From contig NZ_CP079203.1 in the NCBI RefSeq assembly GCF_019297835.1, positions 3,214,501 through 3,278,500 of the forward strand: 64,000 bases of DNA, in the 5' to 3' direction. Shown piece by piece: positions 26,738 through 37,930 of this stretch. Within the stretch, counting starts at the first letter, position 1; each line of letters begins with the position of its first letter. The notes beneath the pieces were generated by a model. The model did no database searches. It was given only the letters and a program-made list of their open reading frames with translations, and had not been told where the DNA came from. The position numbers and the translations under genes are program-made. Source of the stretch: Sphingomonas sanguinis. Lineage in GTDB: Bacteria; Pseudomonadota; Alphaproteobacteria; Sphingomonadales; Sphingomonadaceae.

Positions 26738-27844
26738 ATGACGCTGACCATCAACGCGTCCTTCGACGGCGGCAACATCCGCGTGGTGGCGATCGAAGGC
26801 GACCGGGTCGACCTGGAAATCGTCAAGGACAAGGATTCGGACTTCTATCAGTGGTTCTATTTCCGCGTCGGCGGGGCGAAGGGGCGCACGCTGACCTTCC
26901 GCATCCTGAACGGCGCGGATTCGGCCTTTCCCGATGGCTGGCCGAACTACCATGTCCGCGCCTCGACCGACCGGCGGGAATGGCGAATGACGCCGACGAC
27001 CTATGCCGACGGCGTGCTGGAATGGCAGTGGACGGGCGAGTCGGACCTCGCCTGGTTCGCCTATTTCGAGCCGTACACGATGGAGCGGCACAGCGACCTG
27101 ATCGCGCGAATCGCCGCGCGGGGCGTTCATCACGAAGAGATCGGCCAGACGCTGGACGGCCAGCCGATTGACTATTTCCGCCTTGGCTCCGGCCCCAAGC
27201 AGGTGTGGCTCTATGCCCGCCAGCATCCGGGCGAATCGATGGCCGAATGGTGGATGGAGGGCGCGCTGGACTGGCTGACCAGCCCGGCGGCCGAGTCGCT
27301 GCTGGCGGCGGCGACCGTCCATGTCGTGCCCAACATGAACCCCGATGGCACGCGGCGCGGGCATCTGCGCACCAATGCGGCGGGGGTGAACCTCAACCGC
27401 GAATGGCATGAGCCGACCCCCGAGCGCAGTCCCGAAGTGCTGTGCGTGCGCAACCGCATGGACCAGACCGGCGTCGATTTCGCGATCGACGCGCATGGCG
27501 ACGAGGCGATTCCGGCGAACTTCATCGCCGGGTTCGAGGGGATTCCCAGCTGGACCGAGGAGCATGGCGCCAAATTCTATGAATTCGGCCGCCGCCTCGC
27601 CGCGCATACGCCCGATTTCCAGACCCAGATGGGCTATGAGAAGTCGAGCGCGGGCAATGCGAACCTCGCCATGTCGACCAACCAGCTCGCCGAGCGGTTC
27701 GGTGCGGTGTCGGTGACGCTGGAAATGCCGTTCAAGGACCATGCCCCGAATCCGGACCGCGTCCATGGCTGGTCCGGCGAGCGTTCGGCCAAGCTGGGCG
27801 TGGCGTGCCTGGAGGTGCTGTCGGAGATGATCGGGGAGATTTGA
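26738..27844 (+). CDS. M14-family zinc carboxypeptidase (cytosolic carboxypeptidase-like)
   Basis: A 368-residue metallopeptidase of the M14 cytosolic-carboxypeptidase branch. A beta-rich N-terminal domain ends near FAYFEPYTMERH. The zinc ligands appear as ARQHPGESMAEWW (His near 163, Glu near 166) and FAIDAHGDE (His near 253); NPDGTRRGHLRTN holds the substrate-binding Arg and SVTLEMPFKD the catalytic Glu near 329. No signal peptide is seen, so it is cytosolic. Eukaryotic relatives trim glutamate tails; the bacterial substrate is not known. It is tightly linked to the DUF4136 gene. Confidence 0.92.
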   Translation: MTLTINASFDGGNIRVVAIEGDRVDLEIVKDKDSDFYQWFYFRVGGAKGRTLTFRILNGADSAFPDGWPNYHVRASTDRREWRMTPTTYADGVLEWQWTGESDLAWFAYFEPYTMERHSDLIARIAARGVHHEEIGQTLDGQPIDYFRLGSGPKQVWLYARQHPGESMAEWWMEGALDWLTSPAAESLLAAATVHVVPNMNPDGTRRGHLRTNAAGVNLNREWHEPTPERSPEVLCVRNRMDQTGVDFAIDAHGDEAIPANFIAGFEGIPSWTEEHGAKFYEFGRRLAAHTPDFQTQMGYEKSSAGNANLAMSTNQLAERFGAVSVTLEMPFKDHAPNPDRVHGWSGERSAKLGVACLEVLSEMIGEI

Positions 27845-27884
27845 TCCGTGCGGGCGGGGAAGCCCTTGGGAGAGGGTTTCCCTT

Positions 27885-27963
27885 GGCCTTCGACTTCGCT
27901 CAGGCTGAACGGAGTTTGGAGCGGATTCCCGACACCCGTTCAGCCTGAGCGAAGTCGAAGGCC
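27885..27963. repeat. Intergenic palindrome, CTTCGACTTCGCTCAG family
   Basis: Arms GGCCTTCGACTTCGCTCAGG and CCTGAGCGAAGTCGAAGGCC with extensions CTGAACGGAG / CCGTTCAG lie between the convergent M14 and phosphomannomutase genes. Confidence 0.88.
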
Positions 27964-27973
27964 ACGCCCGACG

Positions 27974-29359
27974 CTATCGCCGCACCCCCTCCGCCGCGAG
28001 ATAGCCATCCATTTCCGCCAAAACCCGCTCCAGTCCGGCGCTATCCCCCGACTCGGCGCGCACGGTCAGCGCGGCCTGCGTATTGGACGCGCGGAGCAAC
28101 CACCAGCCATCCGCCGTCCGCACCCGGACGCCATCGGTGTGGTTGATGTCCGCCCCGTCACGCGCCAGCGCCGCCGCCACGCGCTCGACAAGCGCGAACT
28201 TGTCCGCCTCCGGCACGACGATTCGCGTCTCGGGAATATCGACCATCGCGGGCATCGTACCGCGCAGCTCGGTCATCGAGCGACCTGCCAGACGGACGCT
28301 GCGAATCAGCCGGATCGCGGCGTAATGCGCATCGTCGAAGCCGTACCATTCGCCCGCGAAGAACATATGCCCCGACATCTCGCCGCCTAGCGGAGCGGCT
28401 GTTTCGAGCATCTTGGTCTTCATCAGGCTGTGGCCGGTCTTCCACATGACCGGCTGGCCGCCGAGCGCCTCGATATGGTCGAACAGCGCCTGGCTGGCCT
28501 TCACGTCCGCGACGATCGGCGCGCCGGGATGCTCGGTCAGGGCAGGGCCTGCCAGCAGCATCAATATCTGGTCGCCCCAGATGACCCGGCCCCGTCCGTC
28601 CACCGCGCCGATCCGGTCGCCATCGCCGTCGAAAGCGAATCCGAAATCGAGCTGCTTGGCGGCGACCAGATTCTTCAGCGCGTCTAAATTCGCCTCGACC
28701 GTCGGATCGGGGTGATGATGCGGGAAATGACCGTCCACATCGGTGAACAGCGTGTGATGCTCACCCGGCAGGCGCTGGACCAGCTTTTCGATGACCGGGC
28801 CGGACGCGCCGCTGCCGCAGTCCCAGCCGATCCGGTATTCGCCGCCCCCATAGCCGGCCAGCAGCCGTTCGACATAGGCGTCGAGAATGTCGACCTGCTC
28901 GACCGTACCCGCGCCCTCAGTCCAGTCGCGTGCCGCCGCCATGCGGGCCAGGTCCTGGACATCCTCGCCGAAAAAGGGGCGATGGCGCAGCACCATCTTG
29001 AAGCCGTTGTCGTCGCGGGGATTATGGCTGCCCGTTACCTGTACGGCGCCGTCCACCTTTAGGGTCGCTTCAGCGAAATAGACCATCGGCGTCGGGCCAA
29101 GGCCGATGCGCACGACATCGACGCCGCTGTCGGTCAGCCCGTCGACCAGCGCGGCCTCCAGCATCGGTGAGCTGAGCCGTCCGTCGCGCCCGACCACGAC
29201 GCGGGCGCCGCCCGCCCGCCGTACCCGCGTCGCGAACCCGCGACCGACCGCATAGGCGGCGCCCTCGTCCAGCGTCTCGGGCACGGTGCCGCGCACGTCG
29301 TATTCGCGGCAGGCGCTCGGGTGGATCGCGGCGATCCGCTCAGCCCCCCGATCACCCAT
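27974..29359 (-). CDS. phosphomannomutase/phosphoglucomutase
   Basis: A 461-residue alpha-D-phosphohexomutase of the AlgC/ManB type, which supplies mannose-1-P or glucose-1-P for exopolysaccharide and LPS sugars. Visible are REYDVRGTVPETL near residue 18, the phosphoserine loop VTGSHNPRDDNGFKM (Ser near 111), the metal loop FAFDGDGDRIGAVD, the sugar loop GGEMSGHMFF and the C-terminal phosphate loop with LLRASNTQAALTVRAES. Its start overlaps the DnaJ-like gene by 8 bases. It ends a coupled mipZ-DnaJ-mutase set. Confidence 0.94.
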   Translation of the reverse strand: MGDRGAERIAAIHPSACREYDVRGTVPETLDEGAAYAVGRGFATRVRRAGGARVVVGRDGRLSSPMLEAALVDGLTDSGVDVVRIGLGPTPMVYFAEATLKVDGAVQVTGSHNPRDDNGFKMVLRHRPFFGEDVQDLARMAAARDWTEGAGTVEQVDILDAYVERLLAGYGGGEYRIGWDCGSGASGPVIEKLVQRLPGEHHTLFTDVDGHFPHHHPDPTVEANLDALKNLVAAKQLDFGFAFDGDGDRIGAVDGRGRVIWGDQILMLLAGPALTEHPGAPIVADVKASQALFDHIEALGGQPVMWKTGHSLMKTKMLETAAPLGGEMSGHMFFAGEWYGFDDAHYAAIRLIRSVRLAGRSMTELRGTMPAMVDIPETRIVVPEADKFALVERVAAALARDGADINHTDGVRVRTADGWWLLRASNTQAALTVRAESGDSAGLERVLAEMDGYLAAEGVRR

Positions 29360-29621
29360 CGCGGCGCGCCATTAACAGGTCGCGCGCGGCGTTGACCCGC
29401 CGCGTCAGGTCGGCCGAGCCGCCGCGATCGGGGTGGACTTGCCCGATCAGGCGACGATGCGCCTGGCGGATCGCCTCGGCATCCGCGCCCGGCGGCAGGT
29501 CCAGGATCGCCAGCGCATCCGCCTCGTCACGCGGCAGCCGGGGCGCGGGTTTCGGCCTGGCCGGGCGCGGCATATAGCGCCACACCAGCCAGATGACCGC
29601 CAGCGCGATCAGCCATTTCAT
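29352..29621 (-). CDS. membrane-anchored DnaJ-like protein
   Basis: An 89-residue protein with one N-terminal membrane helix (MKWLIALAVIWLVWRYMPRP) and a degenerate C-terminal J-domain: AILDLPPGADAEAIRQAHRR, the HPD motif in GQVHPDRGGSADL and VNAARDLLMARR. This small TM-plus-J layout resembles mitochondrial Pam18/TIM14, as noted for other alphaproteobacteria. It overlaps mipZ by 4 bases upstream and the phosphomannomutase gene by 8 bases downstream, so expression of the three must be tightly tied. Its client is unknown. Confidence 0.88.
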   Translation of the reverse strand: MKWLIALAVIWLVWRYMPRPARPKPAPRLPRDEADALAILDLPPGADAEAIRQAHRRLIGQVHPDRGGSADLTRRVNAARDLLMARRDG

Positions 29622-30433
29622 GCGGCGGCGTCTGCCTCTTTGGTAGCCATTTCGGCCCCCGCCTCGGGCAGTTGCAGCGCGGCCATCATTTCGCGCAGTT
29701 CCTGCCGCGCGGCGACATGGCCCAGCCCCATCGCGCCGAATTCCTTGGCGTCGATCATGGTCAGGCCGTTGGGGAACATCTCACGATAGATGACGCGCTC
29801 GCCCAGCCCCGGGATGACGCGGAAACCGACCCGGCGCGACAGGTCGACCAGTGCATCCGACACGCGGCGCATGTTGCGCGCCTCGATATGCTGAAGCCGG
29901 TTGCGCAGCACGACCCAGTCGATGGTGGTGCCGTCGGCACGCGCCCGCTGCTTGCGCGCGTCCCAGATCAGCTCCGAATAGAAGCTGGGGCGCGTCACCT
30001 GGAATGTCTCCGGGTCGACTTGTCCGATCAGGTCGAAGTCGACGAAGCTGTCGTTCATCGGCGTGACCAGCGTGTTGGACAGGGCCGCCGCCGTGCGCGC
30101 GAAGTGATCGTCGCGCCCCGGCGTGTCGACGATCAGGAAGTCGGCGTCCTGCGACAGGCCGAACCACAGCTCCTCGAACCCTTCCTCCGTCTGGCTGGTG
30201 TGAGTCGCATGGATGGGCATGGGCAGCTTGTGCCCGGTGCGCTTGATCGTCTCGGCCCGATTGTCGAGATAGCGGCCGACCGTCCGCTGGCGATGATCCA
30301 GATCGAGGCACGCGACGCGTGCACCCTTGGCGGCCAGCGCGATCGCCACATGAACCGCCGTCGTCGATTTGCCTGTGCCACCTTTTTCATTGGCAAAGAC
30401 AATCACGTGCGTTGAAGATAGCCGTTCCGGCAA
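29618..30433 (-). CDS. mipZ: division-plane positioning ATPase MipZ (ParA superfamily)
   Basis: A 271-residue deviant-Walker ATPase. The P-loop FANEKGGTGKSTTAVHVAIA lies near residue 13, LDLDHRQRTVGRYLDNR near 43 and ADFLIVDTPGRDDHFARTA near 96, with FRVIPGLGERVIYREMFPNG toward the C-terminus. These are typical of MipZ, which in Caulobacter binds ParB near the poles and keeps FtsZ at midcell. The first codon here is TTG; a GTG eight codons later is another possible start and closer to known MipZ N-termini. The C-terminal acidic Ala-rich tail is not conserved in general. Confidence 0.93.
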   Translation of the reverse strand: MPERLSSTHVIVFANEKGGTGKSTTAVHVAIALAAKGARVACLDLDHRQRTVGRYLDNRAETIKRTGHKLPMPIHATHTSQTEEGFEELWFGLSQDADFLIVDTPGRDDHFARTAAALSNTLVTPMNDSFVDFDLIGQVDPETFQVTRPSFYSELIWDARKQRARADGTTIDWVVLRNRLQHIEARNMRRVSDALVDLSRRVGFRVIPGLGERVIYREMFPNGLTMIDAKEFGAMGLGHVAARQELREMMAALQLPEAGAEMATKEADAAA

Positions 30434-30508
30434 CTCGTCGCTTCCTTATTGATCCCCGTTGCCACCCTACATAGAAGCCCTCGGCGTGGGGAACGAGGGG
30501 TAAAATCA

Positions 30509-31354
30509 GTGCAAGTCATTCGGGATCGCGAAGCCTTGGTCGAGGCGCTCGCCGCTCTGCGGGCCGAGGGCGCGCGCGTGGCGCTGGTGCCGACCATGGG
30601 CGCGCTCCACACCGGGCATATCGCGCTGATCGAGGCGGCGAAGCGGCCGGGCACCAAGGTCGTGGCGTCGATCTTCGTGAACCCCAAGCAGTTCGGCGCG
30701 GGCGAGGATCTTGGCCGCTATCCCCGGCGCGAGCAGTCCGACATCCGGATGCTGACCGAGGCGGGCTGCGACCTGCTGTGGATGCCGAGCGTCGAGGTGA
30801 TGTACCCGGAGGGGCATGCGACCTCGATCCGCGTCGACGGCGTCAGCGAAGGGCTGGAGGGCGCATCGCGCCCTGGCCATTTCGACGGAGTCGCCACCGT
30901 CGTCGCCAAGCTGTTCAACCAGGTCGGCCCCGACGCCGCCTATTTCGGCGAGAAGGATTTCCAGCAGCTGGCGGTGATCCGCCGCATGGTCGCCGATCTC
31001 GACTTCCCCATCGACGTGGTCGGCGTGCCCACCCAGCGTGACGATGACGGCCTCGCCCTGTCGTCGCGCAACATCTATCTCGACGAGGAGCAGCGGGCCA
31101 AGGCGGTCGCCCTGCCGCGGGCGCTGGGCGTCGCGGCGCGCGCCATTGGGCGCGGTGAGGAAGTGGCGACCATTTTGGCCGATGCCCGCGCGACGCTGAC
31201 CGCTGCCGGATTCGAGGTCGATTATGTCGAGCTGGTCGACGCGGTAACACTTTCACTCGATTGCAATGTCGGTCGCCCGTGCAGGCTGGTCGCCGCCGCA
31301 CGTATGGGATCGACCAGACTGATCGATAATATCGCTGTCACCGACCCGTCATGA
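30509..31354 (+). CDS. panC: pantothenate synthetase
   Basis: PanC condenses pantoate and beta-alanine with ATP to make pantothenate, the CoA precursor. From a GTG preceded by GAGGGG the product is 281 residues. The family motifs are VPTMGALHTGHIALIEAAK (HxGH), VASIFVNPKQFGAGEDLGRY, YFGEKDFQQLAVIRRMV and the KMSKS-like LALSSRNIYL. An open upstream extension of 20 codons lacks conserved sequence. It is divergent from mipZ. Confidence 0.95.
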   Translation: MQVIRDREALVEALAALRAEGARVALVPTMGALHTGHIALIEAAKRPGTKVVASIFVNPKQFGAGEDLGRYPRREQSDIRMLTEAGCDLLWMPSVEVMYPEGHATSIRVDGVSEGLEGASRPGHFDGVATVVAKLFNQVGPDAAYFGEKDFQQLAVIRRMVADLDFPIDVVGVPTQRDDDGLALSSRNIYLDEEQRAKAVALPRALGVAARAIGRGEEVATILADARATLTAAGFEVDYVELVDAVTLSLDCNVGRPCRLVAAARMGSTRLIDNIAVTDPS

Positions 31355-31428
31355 GTTAACCAATTTGTGACCGTTTTGGCCATAGACCTAGTGTCGGACG
31401 CAGAGGGGTCCGAACAGAGGGGCAGGAT

Positions 31429-31734
31429 ATGGCCAATAGCAGCAAGTCCGCACAGTTTCTGATGGAAAGCCGGTTCGCCGACCATGTGGCGACCGATGAC
31501 GGTGCGACGATGTACGATCTGGGGGTCGCCTATTCGACCGGGTCCGCAGGCAAGCAGTTGGATTTGGTCGAGGCGCATAAGTGGTTCAACCTGGCGGCGG
31601 TCGCGGGTTTCCTGCCGGCGCAGATCGCGCGCGCCGAAGTGGCCAGCGACATGACCGCCCGCGAAATCGCCGAGGCGCAGCGTCAGGCCCGCGCTTTCCT
31701 CCACGGCAACATGCCACAGATGCGCGCGGCCTGA
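31429..31734 (+). CDS. Sel1-repeat-like small protein
   Basis: A 101-residue protein with one and a half Sel1/TPR-like repeats: DGATMYDLGVAYSTGSAG and VEAHKWFNLAAVAGFLPAQI, followed by ARAEVASDMTAREIAEAQRQ. Such single-repeat proteins are common as free-standing genes in sphingomonads and likely make protein contacts. The ATG is preceded by GGGGCAGG. The upstream ~70 bases include GTTAACCAATTTGTGACC, which partly resembles a CtrA site but fits poorly. Confidence 0.82.
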   Translation: MANSSKSAQFLMESRFADHVATDDGATMYDLGVAYSTGSAGKQLDLVEAHKWFNLAAVAGFLPAQIARAEVASDMTAREIAEAQRQARAFLHGNMPQMRAA

Positions 31735-31752
31735 ACCTGCCGACCGCCGCAT

Positions 31753-31787
31753 GCTGATCCGCCCGAACGGGGCGGGCCGGGATCAGC
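31753..31787. terminator. Hairpin between convergent sel1-like gene and topA
   Basis: GCTGATCC and GGATCAGC pair around the inner stem CCCG/CGGG-like sequence. The 8-base outer arms are perfect. It sits exactly between two convergent genes but lacks a strong T-run, so termination by this hairpin alone is uncertain. Confidence 0.55.
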
Positions 31788-31805
31788 TTACGGAATCGGT
31801 TCGAC

Positions 31806-34415
<2,610 letters not shown>

Positions 34416-34514
34416 GAGTGGTAAAATGCGTCCCTTACGTGTGTACGCGAGGATGGGGAGGGGGCGGGGGGCCGTCAAGCGGGGTTGGTTCGGGTGTGGC
34501 GGGTGTCGGGGCGT

Positions 34515-34601
34515 GGCCTTCGACTTCGCTCAGGCTGAACGGATGGTGGCATGTGTGGCCATATCCCCAAACTCCGTTCAGCCTGAGCGAAGTCGAAGGC
34601 C
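34515..34601. repeat. Intergenic palindrome, CTTCGACTTCGCTCAG family
   Basis: Arms GGCCTTCGACTTCGCTCAGG and CCTGAGCGAAGTCGAAGGCC, each extended by CTGAACGGA / ACTCCGTTCAG, enclose ~35 bases in the ~190-base gap between topA and the acetyltransferase gene. Nothing else is seen in that gap. Confidence 0.88.
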
Positions 34602-34605
34602 ATGC

Positions 34606-35112
34606 TCAACCCTCGCGAATAAAGCGCATGGCTTCTCCCCGGTAATGCGGCCGGTCATGCAAGGCATAACCCAGCCGCTCCGCCAGCCTGATCGACCCGA
34701 GATTGACCGGCGAAATGATGCACTGGGTCGAGGACGGCGCATGATGCTCGTCCATCCAGCGGTGCGCAGCGCTCGCCGCCTCGAACGCAAAGCCCTTGCC
34801 ATGCGCGGCGCTGGTGAAAACCCACGCCGCTTCCGGTGGCGACGGTGTCAGCTTCGGTGTCACCTCACGCCGAAAATCCATGAAGCCTGTCTCTCCGAGA
34901 TACTGGCCGCTCATCCGGTCGCAGACGGCGAACAGGCCGTGGCCGAATACGGACCAATAGCCGATGAAGCGGAGCAGCCGCATCCACGCTTCCTCGCCGG
35001 TCATCGGTGCCCCGGCATGGCGGACCACCACCGGATCGGCGACCATCGCCGCATAGGCGTCGTAATCCGCGATCTCATAGGGGCGCAAAGTCAGGCGCTC
35101 GGTCTGGATCAT
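34606..35112 (-). CDS. GNAT-family N-acetyltransferase (RimJ/RimL-like)
   Basis: A 168-residue acetyltransferase. It starts MIQTERLTLRPYEIADYDAY, the usual RimJ/RimL opening, and has YLGETGFMDFRREV, then EAAWVFTSAAHGKGFAFEAA with the acetyl-CoA GxGxxxEA region (AHGKGFAFEA) and SIRLAERLGYALHDRPHYRG at the end. Likely targets are a small molecule or protein N-terminus. Its ATG overlaps the dprA stop by 4 bases, so it is coupled to dprA. Confidence 0.9.
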   Translation of the reverse strand: MIQTERLTLRPYEIADYDAYAAMVADPVVVRHAGAPMTGEEAWMRLLRFIGYWSVFGHGLFAVCDRMSGQYLGETGFMDFRREVTPKLTPSPPEAAWVFTSAAHGKGFAFEAASAAHRWMDEHHAPSSTQCIISPVNLGSIRLAERLGYALHDRPHYRGEAMRFIREG

Positions 35113-36188
35113 GCCAGCGCCACCCGGCCCCCGGCATGGCGCTCCAGCCGCCCGGCAAGTTCCAGTTCCAGCAGAATCGTCTGCACGATGGCGGAGGGGC
35201 GTCCGCTCTGGCGGATGAGTTCGTCGACCGTCACCGCGACCGGGCCGAGCAGATCGCTCACCCGCTGCCGGTCGGCATCGCTGGCATCTTGCGGCGGCGG
35301 AGGCGTGTAGCGGCTCTCAGGCGTGCGGACCATGCGCGGGTCGATGGGGCGGATCTGTTCGAGGATGTCCGCCGCCGACTGGATCAGCGTCGCGCCTTCG
35401 CGGATCAGCATGTTGCAGCCTTGCGCGCGCGGGTCGGCGGGGTGTCCGGGGACCGCCATCACCTCGCGCCCCGCCTCGCCCGCCAGCCGCGCGGTGATGA
35501 GCGAGCCGGAGCGCGGGGCGGCCTCGACCACCACCGTTCCCTGCGCAAGACCTGCGATGATCCGGTTGCGCGAGGGGAAATGCCGGGCGAGCGGCTGGGT
35601 GCCGGGCGGTTGTTCCGCGATCAGTAGGCCGCGGGTCGCGACCTCTTCCTGGAGCCGCACGTTTTCGGGCGGGAAGGCGATGTCGATGCCGCTGGCGATG
35701 ACGCCGATCGTGCCGCCGTCGAGCGCGCCGATATGCGCCGCCGTGTCGATACCCCGCGCCAGCCCCGAGGTGACGGGCACGCGCTGCGCCGCCAGATCCT
35801 GCGCCAGCCCCCGCGCGAAGCGGCACGATGCGGCCGAGGCGTTGCGCGCGCCGACCAGCGCCACCCCGCCGCGCTGTGCCAGCCCGATGTCGCCGCGCAC
35901 GATCAGCGCTGGCGGGGCGGTATCGAGTTCGGCGAGCAGCGCGGGATAGTCCGCTTCGCCCAGCAGAATGTGCCGCGCGCCCAGTCGCGCCACCGTCTCG
36001 ATCTCCCGCGCGATGACGGTCGGGTCAGCGGCCTTGGGGGCCTCACCGCCGCCGCGCCGGGCGAGATGGGGCAGGGCGTCGAGCGCGGCCTGCGCCTCGC
36101 CGAAGCGCGCCATCAATTGCCGCCAGGTGACGGGTCCGATGCCATGGGTTCGCAACAGTCGGAGCTGCGCGAACCGGGCGTCAGTCAC
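35109..36188 (-). CDS. dprA: DNA processing protein DprA
   Basis: DprA loads RecA on incoming single-stranded DNA during natural transformation. The 359-residue protein has an N-terminal SAM-like region (RLLRTHGIGPVTWRQLMARF), the Rossmann-like core VALVGARNASAASCRFARGL, VTSGLARGIDTAAHIGALDG and IVVEAAPRSGSLITARLAGE, and a C-terminal winged helix (VDELIRQSGRPSAIVQTILL). The start is GTG. It overlaps plsY upstream by 8 bases and the GNAT gene downstream by 4. Confidence 0.95.
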   Translation of the reverse strand: MTDARFAQLRLLRTHGIGPVTWRQLMARFGEAQAALDALPHLARRGGGEAPKAADPTVIAREIETVARLGARHILLGEADYPALLAELDTAPPALIVRGDIGLAQRGGVALVGARNASAASCRFARGLAQDLAAQRVPVTSGLARGIDTAAHIGALDGGTIGVIASGIDIAFPPENVRLQEEVATRGLLIAEQPPGTQPLARHFPSRNRIIAGLAQGTVVVEAAPRSGSLITARLAGEAGREVMAVPGHPADPRAQGCNMLIREGATLIQSAADILEQIRPIDPRMVRTPESRYTPPPPQDASDADRQRVSDLLGPVAVTVDELIRQSGRPSAIVQTILLELELAGRLERHAGGRVALA

Positions 36189-36786
36189 GCTTCTTGCCGA
36201 TACGGGGTTCGGTGCCCGCGAGCAACCGCTCGATGTTCGAGCCGTGCTTCCAGATAACGATCAGGGCGAGCGCGATCAGCAGCAGGACCAGATCGAACCG
36301 CCCCATCACCGCCGCCGCCAGAGGAGCGCTGACCGCCGCCGCCATGCCCGCCACCGCCGAGATGCGCAGCGTCGCGAGCAGGCCCAGCCACACCACAGCA
36401 TAGACCAGACCCAGCGGCCAGTGGAGCGCGACCACCACGCCCATCAGCGTGGCGACGCCCTTGCCGCCGCGAAACTTCAGCCAGATCGGGAAACAATGCC
36501 CGACGAACGCGGCCGCCGCCGCCAGCGCTTCCTCACCGGGCAGCCAGTGGCGCACGACCAGGACGGCGGCAACACCCTTCAGCATGTCGAGGATCAGGGT
36601 CGCGGCGGCCAGTCCCTTGCGGCCGGTGCGCAGTACGTTGGTCGCGCCGATATTGCCCGACCCGATACTGCGCAGATCGCCTGCTCCGGCGGCGCGCGTC
36701 AGGATGATGCCGAAGGGAATTGATCCCAGCAGATAGCCGATCAGCAAGGCCCAGGTCGGCGGCCCCCAGATGATTTCGGTCGGCAA
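36181..36786 (-). CDS. plsY: glycerol-3-phosphate acyltransferase PlsY
   Basis: An inner-membrane enzyme that uses acyl-phosphate from PlsX to acylate glycerol-3-phosphate. Motifs are LLGSIPFGIILTRAAG, LRSIGSGNIGATNVLRTGRK, VGHCFPIWLKFRGGKGVATL and IWKHGSNIERLLAGTEPR; five membrane segments. I favour a TTG at 36786 because AGGGGAAG lies 6 bases before it and the length (201 residues) matches the family; an ATG at 36816 adding ten residues is the alternative. It heads the plsY-dprA-GNAT unit. Confidence 0.94.
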   Translation of the reverse strand: MPTEIIWGPPTWALLIGYLLGSIPFGIILTRAAGAGDLRSIGSGNIGATNVLRTGRKGLAAATLILDMLKGVAAVLVVRHWLPGEEALAAAAAFVGHCFPIWLKFRGGKGVATLMGVVVALHWPLGLVYAVVWLGLLATLRISAVAGMAAAVSAPLAAAVMGRFDLVLLLIALALIVIWKHGSNIERLLAGTEPRIGKKRD

Positions 36787-36889
36787 TAGTCTTCCCCTGT
36801 GCTCCGGGACAGACATAGAACATGCGCGTTGGCCTGTCCAATCCGGTGCGGCTCTGGTTTCGCACGCGCACGGCGCTTATGAGGCGGGG

Positions 36890-37687
36890 ATGAGCGATGC
36901 GCGTCCCATATTGTTCTTCGATTCCGGCGTGGGCGGGCTGTCGATCGCGGGACCTGCGCGGGCAGCGCTGCCGACTGCGCCCTTCGTCTATGTCGCGGAC
37001 AGTGCGGGCTTTCCCTATGGCGAGAAGACCGAGGCGGAGATTGCCGGGCGGGTGCCGGCGCTGCTCGGGCGGCTGGCGGAGCGATATCATCCGCGCCTGA
37101 TCGTGATCGCGTGCAACACCGCCTCGACCATCGCACTGCCCGCCGTGCGCGCGGCGCTGGACCTGCCGGTGGTCGGCACGGTGCCCGCGATCAAACCGGC
37201 GGCGGCGATGAGCGAGACGCGGACGATCGGCGTGCTGGGGACGCGGGCGACGGTGCGCCAGGCCTATGTCGATGATCTGGCGGCGAAGTTCGCCGGGGAT
37301 TGCCGGGTGATCCGGCACGGTTCGGCGGGGTTGGTCGAGCTGGCCGAAGCGAAGCTGCGCGGTGAGGCGCTGGCACCCGAATCCTTTGCGGCGGTGCTGG
37401 ACGGCCTGTTCGGGCAGGCGGGCGGCGAGCGGATCGACGTCATCGTCAATGCCTGCACCCATTTCCCGCTGGTCGAGGCAGAGCTGGCGGCGGCGGCGCC
37501 CCATGCGGTCCGCTTCGTTGATGGCGGACCGGGAATCGCGCGGCGGATCGCGTTTTTGACGCAAGATCAGGACTGGCCCGCCGATCCGGGCGAGGGGGTG
37601 GCGGTGTTCACGCGACTTGGGCAGCGCGAGCAGGCGCTCGCGCCGGGACTGGCGGCGCGGGGTTTCGCGCGGATCGAGGCACTGTAA
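36890..37687 (+). CDS. murI: glutamate racemase
   Basis: MurI makes D-glutamate for peptidoglycan without cofactor. The 265-residue product from MSDARPILFFDSGVGGLS has the two catalytic cysteines in IVIACNTASTIALP (Cys near 75) and VNACTHFPLV (Cys near 189), plus ADSAGFPYGEK and VGTVPAIKPAAAMS. It lies divergent from plsY. The chosen ATG follows GAGGCGGGG at normal spacing; the longer open frame overlaps the plsY start region. Confidence 0.95.
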   Translation: MSDARPILFFDSGVGGLSIAGPARAALPTAPFVYVADSAGFPYGEKTEAEIAGRVPALLGRLAERYHPRLIVIACNTASTIALPAVRAALDLPVVGTVPAIKPAAAMSETRTIGVLGTRATVRQAYVDDLAAKFAGDCRVIRHGSAGLVELAEAKLRGEALAPESFAAVLDGLFGQAGGERIDVIVNACTHFPLVEAELAAAAPHAVRFVDGGPGIARRIAFLTQDQDWPADPGEGVAVFTRLGQREQALAPGLAARGFARIEAL

Positions 37688-37694
37688 GCCCAAC

Positions 37695-37787
37695 CTCCGT
37701 TCGCACTGAGCGAAGTCGAAGTGCACGGGATGCGCGTACGGCGAAGCTTTGCCTTGGGCTTTGACTTCGCTCAGCCTGAACGGAGGT
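37695..37787. repeat. Intergenic palindrome, CTTCGACTTCGCTCAG family
   Basis: Arms CCTCCGTTCGCACTGAGCGAAGTCGAAG and CTTTGACTTCGCTCAGCCTGAACGGAGG enclose ~35 bases after murI. Both arms carry family-core substitutions (GCACTGAG, TTTGAC). Confidence 0.83.
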
Positions 37788-37846
37788 GAGGGGTGAGAGG
37801 TTGGCGGGCCTGAGAACCACCCGCATCAGGAACCGATCGACCCTTG

Positions 37847-37873
37847 GGACAATATGTCCACCATGATCGATCA
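37847..37873. promoter_or_regulatory. Two dyads upstream of hemA, possible operators
   Basis: GGACAATATGTCC (5-base arms around ATA) is followed 4 bases later by the perfect 10-base palindrome TGATCGATCA, 57 bases before the hemA start. hemA is commonly regulated by iron/haem or oxygen regulators in alphaproteobacteria, but neither dyad matches an Irr box or a full FNR site that I recognise. The regulatory role is inference. Confidence 0.4.
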
Positions 37874-37930
37874 CAGTAAGCGCAGTTCCCGACTCGATTC
37901 ATGCGCGGCTTGCGCCTACATTCCCCATCC

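Noticed and set aside
31355..31428. CtrA site in GTTAACCAATTTGTGACC before the Sel1-like gene
   Set aside because: Only the first half fits TTAA-N7-TTAA; the second half has two mismatches, so it is not listed as a site.
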